The notes: generated by a model not told the origin, from the letters alone. DNA of 64,000 nt from Cupriavidus sp. IDO (GCF_000812465.1 NZ_JWMA01000057.1:1-64000), one strand, 5' to 3'. Positions 45,313-55,308 are shown, counted from the first letter of the stretch. Program-made: numbers and translations.

Positions 45313-46710
45313 ATGGAGCATTCACTGAAGGATGTCGTTGGCAACACCCGTTACGTTGCCGACGAAGTCGATGCAACCTACAGAAAGGTCAGTTGGAGAC
45401 TTGTGGCATTCCTGTTTGTCGGCTATCTGATAGCCTATCTGGACCGCATTAATGTAGGCTTCGCGCAACTGCAGATGCAGCATGACCTCGGGTTCAGCGA
45501 TGCGGTCTACGGACTTGGCGCCGGCATTTTCTTCACTGGCTACTTTCTTTTCGAAGTGCCCAGCAACCTGATGCTTGAGAAGATCGGCGTGCGCAAGACC
45601 ATGACGCGCGTCATGATCTGTTGGGGCCTCGTATCGATGTGCATGCTGTTCATTTCAAGTCCGATAGAGTTCTACGTCATGCGCTTCTTGCTTGGCGTAT
45701 TCGAAGCCGGCTTCACGCCTGGCGTCATCCTTTACCTGACCTATTGGTATCCGGAAACACGGCGCGCGCGCGTCCTGGGTATTTTCTCCAGTGCCATCAC
45801 CGTTGCCGGCGTGATCGGCAGCCCGGTCTCAGGCGCCATCATGACCCATCTTTCCGGCCTTCACGGCATGAACGGATGGCAATGGCTGTTCCTGCTTGAA
45901 GGCCTTCCCGCAGTGGTACTCGGCTTGCTCGTGCCGGTCGTGCTGGTCAACCACCCCCGCGACGCCAAGTGGCTGACCGGTCGCGAGAAATACATCATCG
46001 AGCACCAACTCGCAGCCGAACGCGGACCGTCTGCAGCGAATCGCAGTCATACCTTTGGTGACGTTCTCAAGGATCCGAGGATCTATCTGTTCGCATTCGT
46101 GTATTTCGCCGTCATCTGCGGCATCTACGCAGTCAGCTTCTGGCTGCCAACCATCCTCAAGAATGCCGGCGTCAACGACGCATTCGAAATCGGCATGTTC
46201 TCCATTATTCCCTATGGCGTCGGTGCACTAGGCATGATCTATATCACCCGTCATTCCGACATCAAGAAGGAGCGGCGCTGGCACCTGGCTGGGTGCGCCT
46301 TCATCGGCGGTGCGGCACTGGTCATGATCGCTGCGACCGCAGGCAGTCTGGCGCCGGCCCTGCTCGCCTTCGCGATCGCCACTGCGACGATTTTCACCGG
46401 CATGCCGCTATTTTTCGCGATGCTGACTTCCTACCTGTCCGGCACCGCTGCCGCTGGTGGTATCGCCCTCATCAACAGTCTTGCGCTGATCGGTGGTTTC
46501 GTCAGCCCCGCCATCATGGGGTGGGCGAAAACGACCACCGGAAGTTTTACAAGCGGGCTTTATATCCTGGCAGCGTTGCTGGTGATTGCAGGTGTCGCCG
46601 TGTTGCTCGGCACCCCCAAGCACGGGACCCGCGCGACGCAGCGCGACGACGCTGGCGAGCCATCGCAAGGCGCCGCGGAACTGGAACAAGCCGCACTTTC
46701 GAACAATTGA
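45313..46710 (+). CDS. ACS-family MFS carboxylate transporter
   Basis: This 465-residue, 12-helix carrier has the ACS signatures GYLIAYLDRINVGFAQLQM in helix 1, FFTGYFLFEVPSNLMLEKIG, and MRFLLGVFEAGFTPGVILYL in helix 4. GGAG eight bases before the ATG marks the start. The next gene, 258 bases downstream on the same strand, is an ArgE-like deacylase, so the substrate may be an N-acyl amino acid or its product. The 46711-46968 gap shows nothing recognisable. Confidence 0.9.
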   Translation: MEHSLKDVVGNTRYVADEVDATYRKVSWRLVAFLFVGYLIAYLDRINVGFAQLQMQHDLGFSDAVYGLGAGIFFTGYFLFEVPSNLMLEKIGVRKTMTRVMICWGLVSMCMLFISSPIEFYVMRFLLGVFEAGFTPGVILYLTYWYPETRRARVLGIFSSAITVAGVIGSPVSGAIMTHLSGLHGMNGWQWLFLLEGLPAVVLGLLVPVVLVNHPRDAKWLTGREKYIIEHQLAAERGPSAANRSHTFGDVLKDPRIYLFAFVYFAVICGIYAVSFWLPTILKNAGVNDAFEIGMFSIIPYGVGALGMIYITRHSDIKKERRWHLAGCAFIGGAALVMIAATAGSLAPALLAFAIATATIFTGMPLFFAMLTSYLSGTAAAGGIALINSLALIGGFVSPAIMGWAKTTTGSFTSGLYILAALLVIAGVAVLLGTPKHGTRATQRDDAGEPSQGAAELEQAALSNN

Positions 46711-46968
46711 CACGCGACACGCCCGGGGGCGTGTTCCTCCAGGCGAGAGCGGCGAGCCCGGTTAGCTTCCCAATCGCTCGAACTGGCGAGGAGCCGACGA
46801 TACGCGCGAGAAATTCATATGGTGATCGACCACGCGTGACATGGTCAGCGTGGCCCAAAAATGCGGTTGACCCCGAAGTTCGATGTCGCGCCCCGAAAGC
46901 GGCATAGGTCGGCTAAAGATAGAACGCTCATCGCCGTACCGATATTTGATTGATAGGCCTACATACAA

Positions 46969-48168
46969 ATGAATGCATGCAACGATGACAGTCGACTCTC
47001 CGGAGTCGTTGAATGGGTATCCCGACTGGTTGAAATCGAGACGGTCAGCCGGAACTCGAACCTGGGCCTGATCGAAATGGTTCGGGATTTTCTTGGAGGT
47101 CTTGGTCTTGCGACACAACTGACCTACGACGCCCGAAATGCTAAGGCAAACCTGTTTGCGACAATTCCGGCCGCAGACGGGAGGGTGAATGGCGGGATTG
47201 TATTTTCCGGTCATACAGACGTCGTTCCAGTGGACGGCCAGGATTGGCACACCCCCCCCTTTCGCGCAGTCATCGACAACGACCGTCTGTATGGGCGAGG
47301 GAGCGCGGACATGAAAGGCTACCTTGGCGCATTGCTTTCCCTCGTGCCGGAGCTGGTCGAAGCGAAGCTCGCAGACCCGGTTCACCTCGCATTCTCGTTC
47401 GACGAGGAAGTCGGTTGTCTTGGCGTGCCTCTTCTCCTTGCCGACATGCGCGACCGCGGAATCCACCCGACGGGCTGCATCGTGGGCGAGCCGACATCCA
47501 TGCGTCCGGTCATTGCTCACAAGGGCTTGAACCATTACCGGTGCTGCGTGGTGGGTCGCTCTGTACATTCGTCACTGACACCGTCGGGCGTCAACGCGAT
47601 TGAGTACGCGGCGCGTATCATATGCTTCATCCGCGACCTGGCCGATGAGTTCCGCCGTGCGGGCCCCTTCGACGAAGACTTCGACGTGCCATACACCACT
47701 GCGCAAACCGGGCTGGTGCGTGGCGGGGTTGCGCTCAATACGGTGCCCAACGTGTGCGAATTCGATTTCGAAATCCGGGATTTGCCCGGCACGGATGTGG
47801 GCCGCCTTCTGCGTAGTATCGAGGCGTATGCGGAAGGGCTGGAAGCGCAGATGAAAGCGGTATTCGATGGAGCGAGCGTCACATTCTCCTGCCTTGGGGC
47901 TGCTCCATCGCTTTCTGAGGTTGAAGCATCCTCGATCGTTCAACTCGTCAGGGCACTCACGCACGATGCAGTTCGCCGAAAGGTGGCCTACGGCACGGAA
48001 GCGGGTTACTTCTCGAAGGCCGGAATACCTACGGTGGTTTGTGGCCCTGGAAACATCGAGCAGGCGCACCGTCCCAATGAGTTCGTCGAACTGCGACAAC
48101 TTCGAAGATGCGAAGCGTTCCTCAGAAGCGCGACGCTATTGGCTGTTCCGAAAGGCGTTGGCGCCTGA
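46969..48168 (+). CDS. M20-family deacylase, ArgE-like (acetylornithine deacetylase type)
   Basis: The 399-residue enzyme belongs to the M20 metallopeptidase family and is closest in pattern to acetylornithine deacetylase. Zinc ligands and catalytic acids are seen in GHTDVVPVDG, GRGSADMKGY, SFDEEVGCLG and GEPTSMRP, with the final histidine in EQAHRPNEFVE; the dimerisation lid carries GRSVHSSLTPSGVNA. It would release an acyl group from an N-acyl-L-amino acid. Because arginine synthesis in these bacteria usually uses ArgJ, and the gene follows a carrier, a catabolic role is likely. Confidence 0.85.
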   Translation: MNACNDDSRLSGVVEWVSRLVEIETVSRNSNLGLIEMVRDFLGGLGLATQLTYDARNAKANLFATIPAADGRVNGGIVFSGHTDVVPVDGQDWHTPPFRAVIDNDRLYGRGSADMKGYLGALLSLVPELVEAKLADPVHLAFSFDEEVGCLGVPLLLADMRDRGIHPTGCIVGEPTSMRPVIAHKGLNHYRCCVVGRSVHSSLTPSGVNAIEYAARIICFIRDLADEFRRAGPFDEDFDVPYTTAQTGLVRGGVALNTVPNVCEFDFEIRDLPGTDVGRLLRSIEAYAEGLEAQMKAVFDGASVTFSCLGAAPSLSEVEASSIVQLVRALTHDAVRRKVAYGTEAGYFSKAGIPTVVCGPGNIEQAHRPNEFVELRQLRRCEAFLRSATLLAVPKGVGA

Positions 48169-49111
48169 CGAGCGCCCGATCGCCTGCGTTCTACCACGTT
48201 GCAGGGGGCAGATAATATCGCCTGATGAAGAGACAAAATCTCTCCATCAGGCTGCTGCCCGTCGCAGCGGGAACAAAATTGGCGGCCGATCCGGGGTGTG
48301 GGGGATGCAGCGCGCAAGCTTCTGGCTGCGTCGTCACAACCAGGGAACCGGTCGGAACACGTCTACCGGTCGTATGCCAAGCCTCGGTTCCAAGGAAGCA
48401 ACAAGGTGTCGCGACTATTCCCACGCGCGGGACCCTGCATGCCAGAATGACTTGCGTGGGCGCAATCAGCACACGACAGAAATTCGCCCTTTTCAAGCAC
48501 GATCGCTGTTCTTGCCCAACCCTGCTTCGGTCAGCGCGCAAAGTTGACCGCTGCAGGAACCGTACCGGTGCCACCGCGCCTCGATCGGATTGATCATCGG
48601 CGCGGGGCGGCTGATCCCATACATGTGACGACCGCGCGATCCAGTCAGATCAGGCCTTGAGCTGGTTCCGGATCGGCAGCGTGCGGATGCGCTTGCCGGT
48701 GGCGGCAAAGATTGCGTTGCACAGCGCTGGCGCAATGGTCGGCGTCGCCGGCTCGGCAGCCCGCCCGGAACGACCCGCCATGCCAGCAGCAGACATATGA
48801 GATTGGCCACGTACGGGAAATGAGTACGAGCATCGGCCATGGCACGCAACAGAACGTCACTCACGTCGAACACTCAGGCGCCGTAAATGCCATACATGAG
48901 CAAGCGCAGCACCAGCGTCGCGTGGTCAATCATTCGTTCCGCGAAACGGAACTGTTATCCGAGAAGACCTCCGCGGCGACAGCGGCGATCGAAAGGCGTC
49001 CTGAAGCCACCATGACCAGCGGTACCATGCAACTAATTGGTAAACTCTCAATTCCATCCGCGCCGTCAGCTTCGCTGGTGTGACGCCCCCATCAGAGTCA
49101 AGGAGACCCGA
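48169..49111. other. Gene desert with repeat copy and a palindrome
   Basis: This 943-base region has no intact gene. It contains the second copy of the 193-bp repeat (48559-48751), with the last codons of a molybdenum-hydroxylase subunit at 48650-48751 (minus). A palindrome GTTCCG-CGAAA-CGGAAC lies at 48936-48952. A minus-strand frame ending MIDHATLVLRLLMYGIYGA before a stop near 48880 may be the tail of a lost membrane protein. Confidence 0.6.
48559..48751. repeat. 193-bp repeat, copy 2
   Basis: This is the direct-orientation partner of 38598-38790, with the same boundaries and scattered base changes. The sequences outside the 193 bp are unrelated between the copies, so the unit is a duplicated fragment rather than a complete IS. 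Confidence 0.85.
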
Positions 49112-50206
49112 ATGATCGATCTGCGCAGCGATACCGTAACCCGACCGGACCAGGCGATGCTCGCCGCGATGACGGCTGCCGAAGTCGGCGACGATGTCTG
49201 GGGCGACGATCCGACGGTCCGGCGCCTGCAGGCGGCAGTCGCCGCGCGAGCCGGCAAGGAAGCTGGCCTGTTTTTCCCAAGTGGCACACAGAGCAATCTT
49301 GCCGCGCTGATGACACATTGCGCGCGGGGCGACGAATACATTGTCGGACAGGCCGCGCACACCTACCGATACGAAGGCGGTGGCGCGGCTGTGCTGGGCA
49401 GCATCCAGCCGCAACCGATAGAAAACGCGCCGGACGGCTCCCTGCCGCTCGACAAAGTCATCGCAGCAATCAAGCCAATCGACGATCATTTTGCGCGCAC
49501 GCGTCTGCTGGCGCTGGAAAACACGATTGGCGGCAAAGTGCTACCTCCCGCTTACGTCGCGCAAGCGACGCAGCTCGCGCGCGAGCGAGGGCTGATGACT
49601 CACCTCGACGGGGCACGCGTGTGCAATGCCGCTGTTGCATCAATGCAGACGATCGCCTCGTTGTGTGCGCCCTTCGATTCCGTGTCAATCTGCTTTTCGA
49701 AGGGCCTCGGTGCGCCGGTAGGTTCGGTGCTGGTCGGCAGCAAGACGCTGATCGACGTCGCGCATCGCTGGCGGAAGGTGCTGGGTGGCGGTATGCGGCA
49801 GGCTGGCGTGCTGGCGGCAGCTTGTCTGTACGCGCTGGACCACAACGTAGAGCGACTCGCCGAAGACCACGACAATGCCGCCCATCTCGCAGCCGGCCTC
49901 TCGCAGATCGATGAGATCAGCGTGCAGTCGCACGCTACCAACATGGTCTTCGCGCAATGTCCGCCGGAACACTGCGCGCCCCTCGAGGCGTGGCTGAAGG
50001 AGCGCGGCATTCTCACACAGATGCTGTATGCCTCGCGCTTCGTCACGCACAAGGATGTCTCGCGCGCGGACATCGGCACGTTCGTCGCCGCGATCAAGAC
50101 GTATTTCTCGCGATCCATTGACGTTGTGGAGTCGCTCGGCATTTCCCGCACGTCCGCGCGTGAGTCGCCACTCCGCCTTCAAGCTGAAGGACTGAAGCGG
50201 CGGTGA
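49112..50206 (+). CDS. ltaE: Low-specificity L-threonine aldolase
   Basis: The 364-residue PLP enzyme of fold type I starts with MIDLRSDTVTRP, the classical N-terminus of threonine aldolases. The Schiff-base lysine is K197 in CFSKGLGAPVGS, HLDGAR (164-169) binds the cofactor, and the GTQSNLAAL segment holds the phosphate. It splits L-threonine or related beta-hydroxy amino acids to glycine and an aldehyde. AAGGAG before the ATG sets the start. The tail after residue 340 (RSIDVVESLGISRTSARESP) is a little longer than usual. It points toward the SDR gene, which is on the opposite strand. Confidence 0.9.
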   Translation: MIDLRSDTVTRPDQAMLAAMTAAEVGDDVWGDDPTVRRLQAAVAARAGKEAGLFFPSGTQSNLAALMTHCARGDEYIVGQAAHTYRYEGGGAAVLGSIQPQPIENAPDGSLPLDKVIAAIKPIDDHFARTRLLALENTIGGKVLPPAYVAQATQLARERGLMTHLDGARVCNAAVASMQTIASLCAPFDSVSICFSKGLGAPVGSVLVGSKTLIDVAHRWRKVLGGGMRQAGVLAAACLYALDHNVERLAEDHDNAAHLAAGLSQIDEISVQSHATNMVFAQCPPEHCAPLEAWLKERGILTQMLYASRFVTHKDVSRADIGTFVAAIKTYFSRSIDVVESLGISRTSARESPLRLQAEGLKRR

Positions 50207-50291
50207 TTGCCGAAACGGGCAGAAGGTTGTGCCGAGCGACGTCCTCCAGGCGCGGCGTAACCTCGCCCCTCCCTGCCGTGTCTTGGCGCGC

Positions 50292-51044
50292 TTATGTCAA
50301 CACCTGCCCGCCATCAACCACCAAGGTCTGACCGGTGATCCAGCCAGCGTGTTCACTGGCGAGAAACAGCACCGCGCCAGCGACCTCGCCAGGTGTACCG
50401 AGCCTGCCAAACGGAACAGAAAGCAGTACCCGGTCATAGAGAGCCGGATCAGAGGTCTTCCGCTGTTCCCACAATCCGCCCGGAAATTCGATCGATCCCG
50501 GTGCCACAGCATTGACCCGGATGCGATCCGGCGCCAGTGTCAACGCGTGCGAGGCTGTATAGTGCACGACCGCTGCCTTGATCGCCGCGTAAGACTGCGT
50601 CCGGGACGATGGATGCAGCGCGGAGATGGAGGTCACATTGACGATGGAAGCGTTGGCCGACTTGCGCAAGAAAGGCAGCGCGGCATGACCTGCCCGAACC
50701 GTTGCCATCAGGTCCACATCAACGCTCGCCTTCCAGCCGGCTTCGGTATCCCCGCCTCCGAAACCCGACGCGTTGCAGATCAATATGTCGATGCCGCCAA
50801 GCGCCTCGCCCGCGGCCGCGATGTACGCGCCTATCGCCCGGTCTTGCGCCAGATCGCACGGCGCGGTGTGCACAGGGTGGCCGTAGGCGACCAGCTCGGC
50901 CTCGACCGCTTGCAATCCTTGCTCGTTGCGTGCGCAGACAGACACGGCGGCGCCGGCCTGCGCGAACCTGAGCGCGATACTACGGCCGATCCCGCGTGAT
51001 CCGCCAGTGACGACCACGCGTTTGCCGCTGAAATCAAATCCCAT
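50292..51044 (-). CDS. SDR-family oxidoreductase
   Basis: The 250-residue product is a classical short-chain dehydrogenase with TGGSRGIG (13-20), NAS in ICNASGFGG, the catalytic serine in NVTSISALHP, YAAIK as the active-site tyrosine-lysine pair, and a C-terminal ITGQTLVVDGG. It reduces or oxidises a carbonyl/hydroxyl substrate with NAD(P)H. It converges with the threonine aldolase gene and follows an aldo/keto reductase remnant, so no operon context defines the substrate. Confidence 0.9.
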   Translation of the reverse strand: MGFDFSGKRVVVTGGSRGIGRSIALRFAQAGAAVSVCARNEQGLQAVEAELVAYGHPVHTAPCDLAQDRAIGAYIAAAGEALGGIDILICNASGFGGGDTEAGWKASVDVDLMATVRAGHAALPFLRKSANASIVNVTSISALHPSSRTQSYAAIKAAVVHYTASHALTLAPDRIRVNAVAPGSIEFPGGLWEQRKTSDPALYDRVLLSVPFGRLGTPGEVAGAVLFLASEHAGWITGQTLVVDGGQVLT

Positions 51045-51235
51045 GACAAGGCCTCCCTACATTAACGAGCGCGTGAACGTGGCGTGAACGTTTATAACGC
51101 ATGCTTTCCGGGGTCGGGTATCCGCACCACTCACTCGCGATCGAAAAGTTCATTCGGCTGCACGATTTCCGAGCAGTCCCTTCCAGTTTTCCGGTACCGC
51201 GCAGGCGGTCCCATAGGGCGACCATCGCTGCGCCA

Positions 51236-51450
51236 TCACGGCGCGGGATTCGGCTGCTCCTTCTGAAGCGCATCGATTTCCGCGAGCGCCTCTGCCGGCA
51301 GCTTGACGTCGATGCTGGCGATGTTCTCCCGCAGTTGCTCGAGTGACGTGGCCCCAATGAGGTTGCTTGTCACGAACGGGCGCGTGTTGACAAAGGCCAG
51401 CGCGAACTGCGCAGGCAATAACCCGCGGGCAACCCGATTCTTCGCTCTCC
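51236..51450 (-). pseudogene. Aldo/keto reductase (Tas-like) C-terminal remnant
   Basis: About 70 codons read ARGLLPAQFALAFVNTRPFV, then TSNLIGATSLEQLRENI, and end after a further 25 residues at a stop at 51236. This is the C-terminal end of a Tas/YajO-type aldo/keto reductase. The catalytic N-terminal barrel is missing. It lies in the gap between the SDR gene and the MFS gene; the rest of that gap shows nothing. Confidence 0.8.
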
Positions 51451-51546
51451 CGACGAGAAAGATAGCCGCTTAGAAGCGTTGCGTTCTGCCATTAAGAAGG
51501 CATCTTGACCAAACGCAACAGAAGGTTTTATCGAGTCTCACCCGGC

Positions 51547-52857
51547 TTACTTGCTCACGGACCGGTGCGGCTGAAGCAAAGCCAGCACGGCGCCGAAGAC
51601 AAGCGCGCCCGCCACGCAGTAGATCCCGGCGTTCGTGCTATGTGTCACGTCTTTCATCCAGCCGATGATCGACGCGCTGACGAATCCGGCCAGGTTGCCG
51701 ATCGAATTGATCATGCCGATGGCCGCGGCAGCCGAGCCACCGGCGAGGATCGCGCTCGGATAGGTCCAGAACACGGGCATCGTCGCAAGCATGCCGGCTG
51801 TGCCGACGGTCAGCGCGACCATCGCGAGCGGAATATTGCCGGTCAGTTGCGTGCTGGCGAACAGGCCCGCGCCGGCGAGCACGGCGGGCACCGCGAAGTG
51901 CCAGCGCCGCTCGCCCGAGCGGTCTGCGCTGCGGGCCACGAGGAACATGCTCGCGACAGCGCACGCATACGGAATAGCGGTCAGCAGGCCCACATCGAGC
52001 GCGGTGCGCACGCCGGTCGCCTTGATCAGCGTCGGAAGGTAGAAGCTGATTCCATAGAGACCCATCATGCAACAAAAGTAGATGACTGCCATCTTCCAGA
52101 TACGGGCGTCGGTGAACACTCCGGCGAGCGAACCGTGAGTCTTGCCCGCGCTGTCCCGTTCGACGTTCACCTCCAGCACGTGCTTTTCTTCATCCGTGAG
52201 CCAGTTCGCCGAGCGGATGCCGTTCGGCAGGCAGCACAGCGTTACGACGCCCAGCACCGCCGAGGGAATCGCCTCGAGCAGAAAGAGCCATTGCCAGTTC
52301 GACCAGCCCCCCACGCCCTGGAGCACGGCCATGATCCAGCCGGACAAGGGGCCGCCCACCACGCCGGCAATGGGGATGCCCATCATGAAGAGCGCGTTCA
52401 TGCGCCCGCGCCGCTCGGCCGGAAACCAGTAGGTCAGGTAAAGGACGATGCCCGGAAAGAAGCCCGCCTCCGCCACGCCGAGGAGGAATCGCATGACATA
52501 GAAGGTCGTCGGCGTCTTAACGAACAGCGACCCTGCAGAGATTACCGCCCAGGTAATCATGATCCGCGCGATCCAGACCCGCGCGCCCACGCGATGCATG
52601 ATGATGTTGCTCGGAACCTCGAAGAAGAAATAGCCGATGAAGAAGATGCCCGCACCAAGACCGTACACGGTCTCGCTGAACGCCAGGTCATTGAGCATCT
52701 GAAGCTTGGCGAAGCCTACATTTACGCGGTCGAGGTACGCCGCGACGTAGCACACGAACAGGAACGGCAAGAGCCGCCAGGTGGCTTTCGAATAAGCGCG
52801 GGTTTCGACCGTGGCACGGTCGAGCGCGTAGTCGTTGGGTTTGGCGATGATATCCAT
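51547..52857 (-). CDS. ACS-family MFS transporter of the glycolate operon
   Basis: This 436-residue, 12-helix carrier has VCYVAAYLDRVNVGFAKLQM in helix 1, FFIGYFFFEVPSNIIMHRVG and MRFLLGVAEAGFFPGIVLYL in helix 4. The start at 52857 follows GGAGAC. It lies 152 bases downstream of glcF on the same strand, so it may be the uptake system for glycolate or another 2-hydroxyacid in place of the usual GlcA/LldP permease. That is inference from position. Confidence 0.85.
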   Translation of the reverse strand: MDIIAKPNDYALDRATVETRAYSKATWRLLPFLFVCYVAAYLDRVNVGFAKLQMLNDLAFSETVYGLGAGIFFIGYFFFEVPSNIIMHRVGARVWIARIMITWAVISAGSLFVKTPTTFYVMRFLLGVAEAGFFPGIVLYLTYWFPAERRGRMNALFMMGIPIAGVVGGPLSGWIMAVLQGVGGWSNWQWLFLLEAIPSAVLGVVTLCCLPNGIRSANWLTDEEKHVLEVNVERDSAGKTHGSLAGVFTDARIWKMAVIYFCCMMGLYGISFYLPTLIKATGVRTALDVGLLTAIPYACAVASMFLVARSADRSGERRWHFAVPAVLAGAGLFASTQLTGNIPLAMVALTVGTAGMLATMPVFWTYPSAILAGGSAAAAIGMINSIGNLAGFVSASIIGWMKDVTHSTNAGIYCVAGALVFGAVLALLQPHRSVSK

Positions 52858-53009
52858 GTCTCCAGTCTCTTTTTTCGGATGCGATAAGGGTTGCCGCAGC
52901 GCACGGAGTGCGCCGCGCGGCGAAATAGGAATGCTTCGGTTAAAATCCCGTAATTGAAGGCTTGGTGGCAGTGGCGTACTGTCCGGCGTACGCTGAACGT
53001 GTGCGCAGT

Positions 53010-54227
53010 TCAGACGATCGCTTCGTCGACGATTTCGATCCAGTGGCGCACCGGCGTGCGGCCGCCCGCACCCAGATGCGTCTGGCAGCCGATGTTGGCG
53101 GTGGCGATCACGTCTGGCTTGCCGCTTTCGAGTGCGTCGAGTTTGTTGTCGCGCAGCTTGCGGGCAAGCTCGGGCTGCGTGAACGAATAGGTCCCCGCCG
53201 ACCCGCAGCACAGGTGCGCGTCGGGAACAGGCGCGAGGTCGAAGCCAAGGCGGCCGAGCACGCCCTCCACCGAGCCACCGAGCTTTTGCGCATGCTGCAA
53301 GGTGCACGGGCAGTGGAAGGCGACGCGCTTGTCGGCCTTGATCCGCAACTCTTCGAGCGGCGCATCGGCGAGGACTTCGCCCAGATCGCGCGCCATTTCG
53401 CTGATGCGGCGAGCCTTGTCGGCATAGGCCGGGTCGTCGCGCAGCAGGTGGCCGTACTCCTTGACAAACGCACCGCAACCGCTCGCCGTTTGGATAATGG
53501 CTTCAGCGCCCGCGCGCACCTTGGGCCACCATGCATCGATATTGCGGCGCGCTCGCACAAGCCCCGCTTCCTGGGCGTTCAGGTGATAGTCGGTCGCGCC
53601 GCAGCAGCCGGCCTCCGGCGCTGCTTCGATGCTGATACCGAGCCGATCCAGCACGCGCGCGGCGGCCGCGTTCGTATTCGGCGAGAGCGAGCGTTGCGCG
53701 CAGCCTTCGAGCATCAGCATGCGACGTGCATGGCGCACAGCGGGCCGTTCAAGGGCGACCCGGGCGTTAGGAGGAATCTTCTCGCCGAGTGCCACGGGAA
53801 GAACCGGCCGCATCATTTGCCCGAGCTTCAGCAGCGCGCCGAACGTCCTCGCGCGCGGGATCACATGGCGCAGGCCCGCACGCAGCGCGCGGTTGGCGAC
53901 GGGCCGCTCGACCCGCCGTTCCAGCATCTCGCGCCCGATGTCGAGCAGCGCGTGATACGTGACGCCCGACGGACAGGTCGTTTCGCAGTTGCGGCAAGTC
54001 AGGCACCGGTCGAGATGCAGTTGCGTCTTGTCGGTGACCGGCTCGCCTTCGAGCATCTGCTTGATCAGATAGATGCGCCCTCGCGGGCCGTCGAGCTCGT
54101 TGCCGAGAAGTTGATACGTTGGGCACGTCGCGTTGCAGAAGCCGCAGTGCACGCACGATCGGAGGATGTCTTCCGCTTCCTTCGCGCGCGCGAGCGATTT
54201 TGCTTCGTCGCTGAGATTCGTTTGCAT
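53010..54227 (-). CDS. glcF: Glycolate oxidase iron-sulfur subunit GlcF
   Basis: The 405-residue subunit carries two [4Fe-4S] motifs, C25-C28-C31-C35 (CVHCGFCNATCP) and C75-C78-C81-C85 (CLTCRNCETTCP), and two cysteine-rich CCG domains (EAGCCGATDY and HLCCGSAGTY). It accepts electrons from the flavin subunits and passes them to the membrane quinone pool. It begins 13 bases after glcE. A truncated second glcF stands at 59.8-60.1 kb. Confidence 0.93.
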   Translation of the reverse strand: MQTNLSDEAKSLARAKEAEDILRSCVHCGFCNATCPTYQLLGNELDGPRGRIYLIKQMLEGEPVTDKTQLHLDRCLTCRNCETTCPSGVTYHALLDIGREMLERRVERPVANRALRAGLRHVIPRARTFGALLKLGQMMRPVLPVALGEKIPPNARVALERPAVRHARRMLMLEGCAQRSLSPNTNAAAARVLDRLGISIEAAPEAGCCGATDYHLNAQEAGLVRARRNIDAWWPKVRAGAEAIIQTASGCGAFVKEYGHLLRDDPAYADKARRISEMARDLGEVLADAPLEELRIKADKRVAFHCPCTLQHAQKLGGSVEGVLGRLGFDLAPVPDAHLCCGSAGTYSFTQPELARKLRDNKLDALESGKPDVIATANIGCQTHLGAGGRTPVRHWIEIVDEAIV

Positions 54228-54240
54228 GATCGTGATCGCT

Positions 54241-55308
54241 TCAATAGTCGGCGTACATGCGCCCGGGATTGAACATGCCGTACGGATCGAGGCGTTCCTT
54301 GAGCTGCCGGTGAAAGCGCATCAGCGGCGCGGCAAGCGGATGAAACGGCTCGATGCCCGGCTGTGGCGTGAAACAGGTCGCATGGCCGCCCGCCGCGCTC
54401 GCGATCTGGCGAATTGCCTCGGCGGGGGCGTCGCTCTTGAGCCATCGCTGGGCGCCGCCCCAGTCGAGCAGCACGGCGCCCGGCAACTCGATGAGCGGCA
54501 TATTGTTCGGCAGCGACAAACGCCAGAGCGGGCGCGGATCGTCGAAGAAGGCGAGACGCTGCTCGCGTAGCAATTCCCAGAACCGCGGGTCGAGATCCTG
54601 GCCGCCGATGCAATCGATCGCCGCGCGCACGGAGCCCGTGCCGCCCTCCAGACGCAGATGCAGTTTGCCGTCCAGGTGGCACGCGCCGCCCACCGGCAAC
54701 GCCGCCTTGCGCCATGCCGACAGTTCGCGCATCGCTTCGCTCGCTTCGATCGCGAGCGTGAGGCTGCGCGCCTCGCGCGGCCTGGGCAGCACCTTCAACG
54801 AAACTTCCGTGATGAGCCCGAGGCAGCCGAAGCTGCCGCCGATAAGGCGCGACACGTCGTATCCCGCCACGTTCTTCATGACTTGCCCGCCGAACCGAAG
54901 ATGCTTTGCCTCACCCGTAATGATCCTGCAGCCGAGGATAAAGTCGCGCACGGAACCGGCCCACGGCCGGCGCGGACCGGACAGGCCGCTCGCGACCACA
55001 CCGCCCACGGTTGCGCCGCCGCCGAAGGTCGGCGGCTCGCAGGGAAGCATCTGGCCGGCTTCGTCGAGGATCGCGTTCACTTCGGCGAGCGGCGTACCGG
55101 CGCGTGCGGTGATCACGAGCTCGCTCGGGTCATAGCTCACGATTCCGCGATGCGAGCGCGTATCGATTTCTTCCCCGGAGACGGGCCGCCCGAGAAACGC
55201 CTTGCTGTCGCCGCCGCGAATGGAGAGCGGCTTTTTCTCAGCGAGCGCGCTGCGAACCTGCTCGACGAGCCGCGCGCTGTCGTCGATGGAAATGAGGTCG
55301 TGTCGCAT
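54241..55308 (-). CDS. glcE: Glycolate oxidase FAD-binding subunit GlcE
   Basis: The 355-residue product has the FAD-binding PCMH (VAO-type) fold: RGGDSKAFLG, then PPTFGGGATVGGVVASGLSG and GQVMKNVAGYDVSRL, followed by a shorter C-terminal domain. GlcE forms the catalytic complex with GlcD and GlcF, oxidising glycolate to glyoxylate. Its ATG overlaps the glcD stop by one base (TGATG). Confidence 0.93.
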   Translation of the reverse strand: MRHDLISIDDSARLVEQVRSALAEKKPLSIRGGDSKAFLGRPVSGEEIDTRSHRGIVSYDPSELVITARAGTPLAEVNAILDEAGQMLPCEPPTFGGGATVGGVVASGLSGPRRPWAGSVRDFILGCRIITGEAKHLRFGGQVMKNVAGYDVSRLIGGSFGCLGLITEVSLKVLPRPREARSLTLAIEASEAMRELSAWRKAALPVGGACHLDGKLHLRLEGGTGSVRAAIDCIGGQDLDPRFWELLREQRLAFFDDPRPLWRLSLPNNMPLIELPGAVLLDWGGAQRWLKSDAPAEAIRQIASAAGGHATCFTPQPGIEPFHPLAAPLMRFHRQLKERLDPYGMFNPGRMYADY

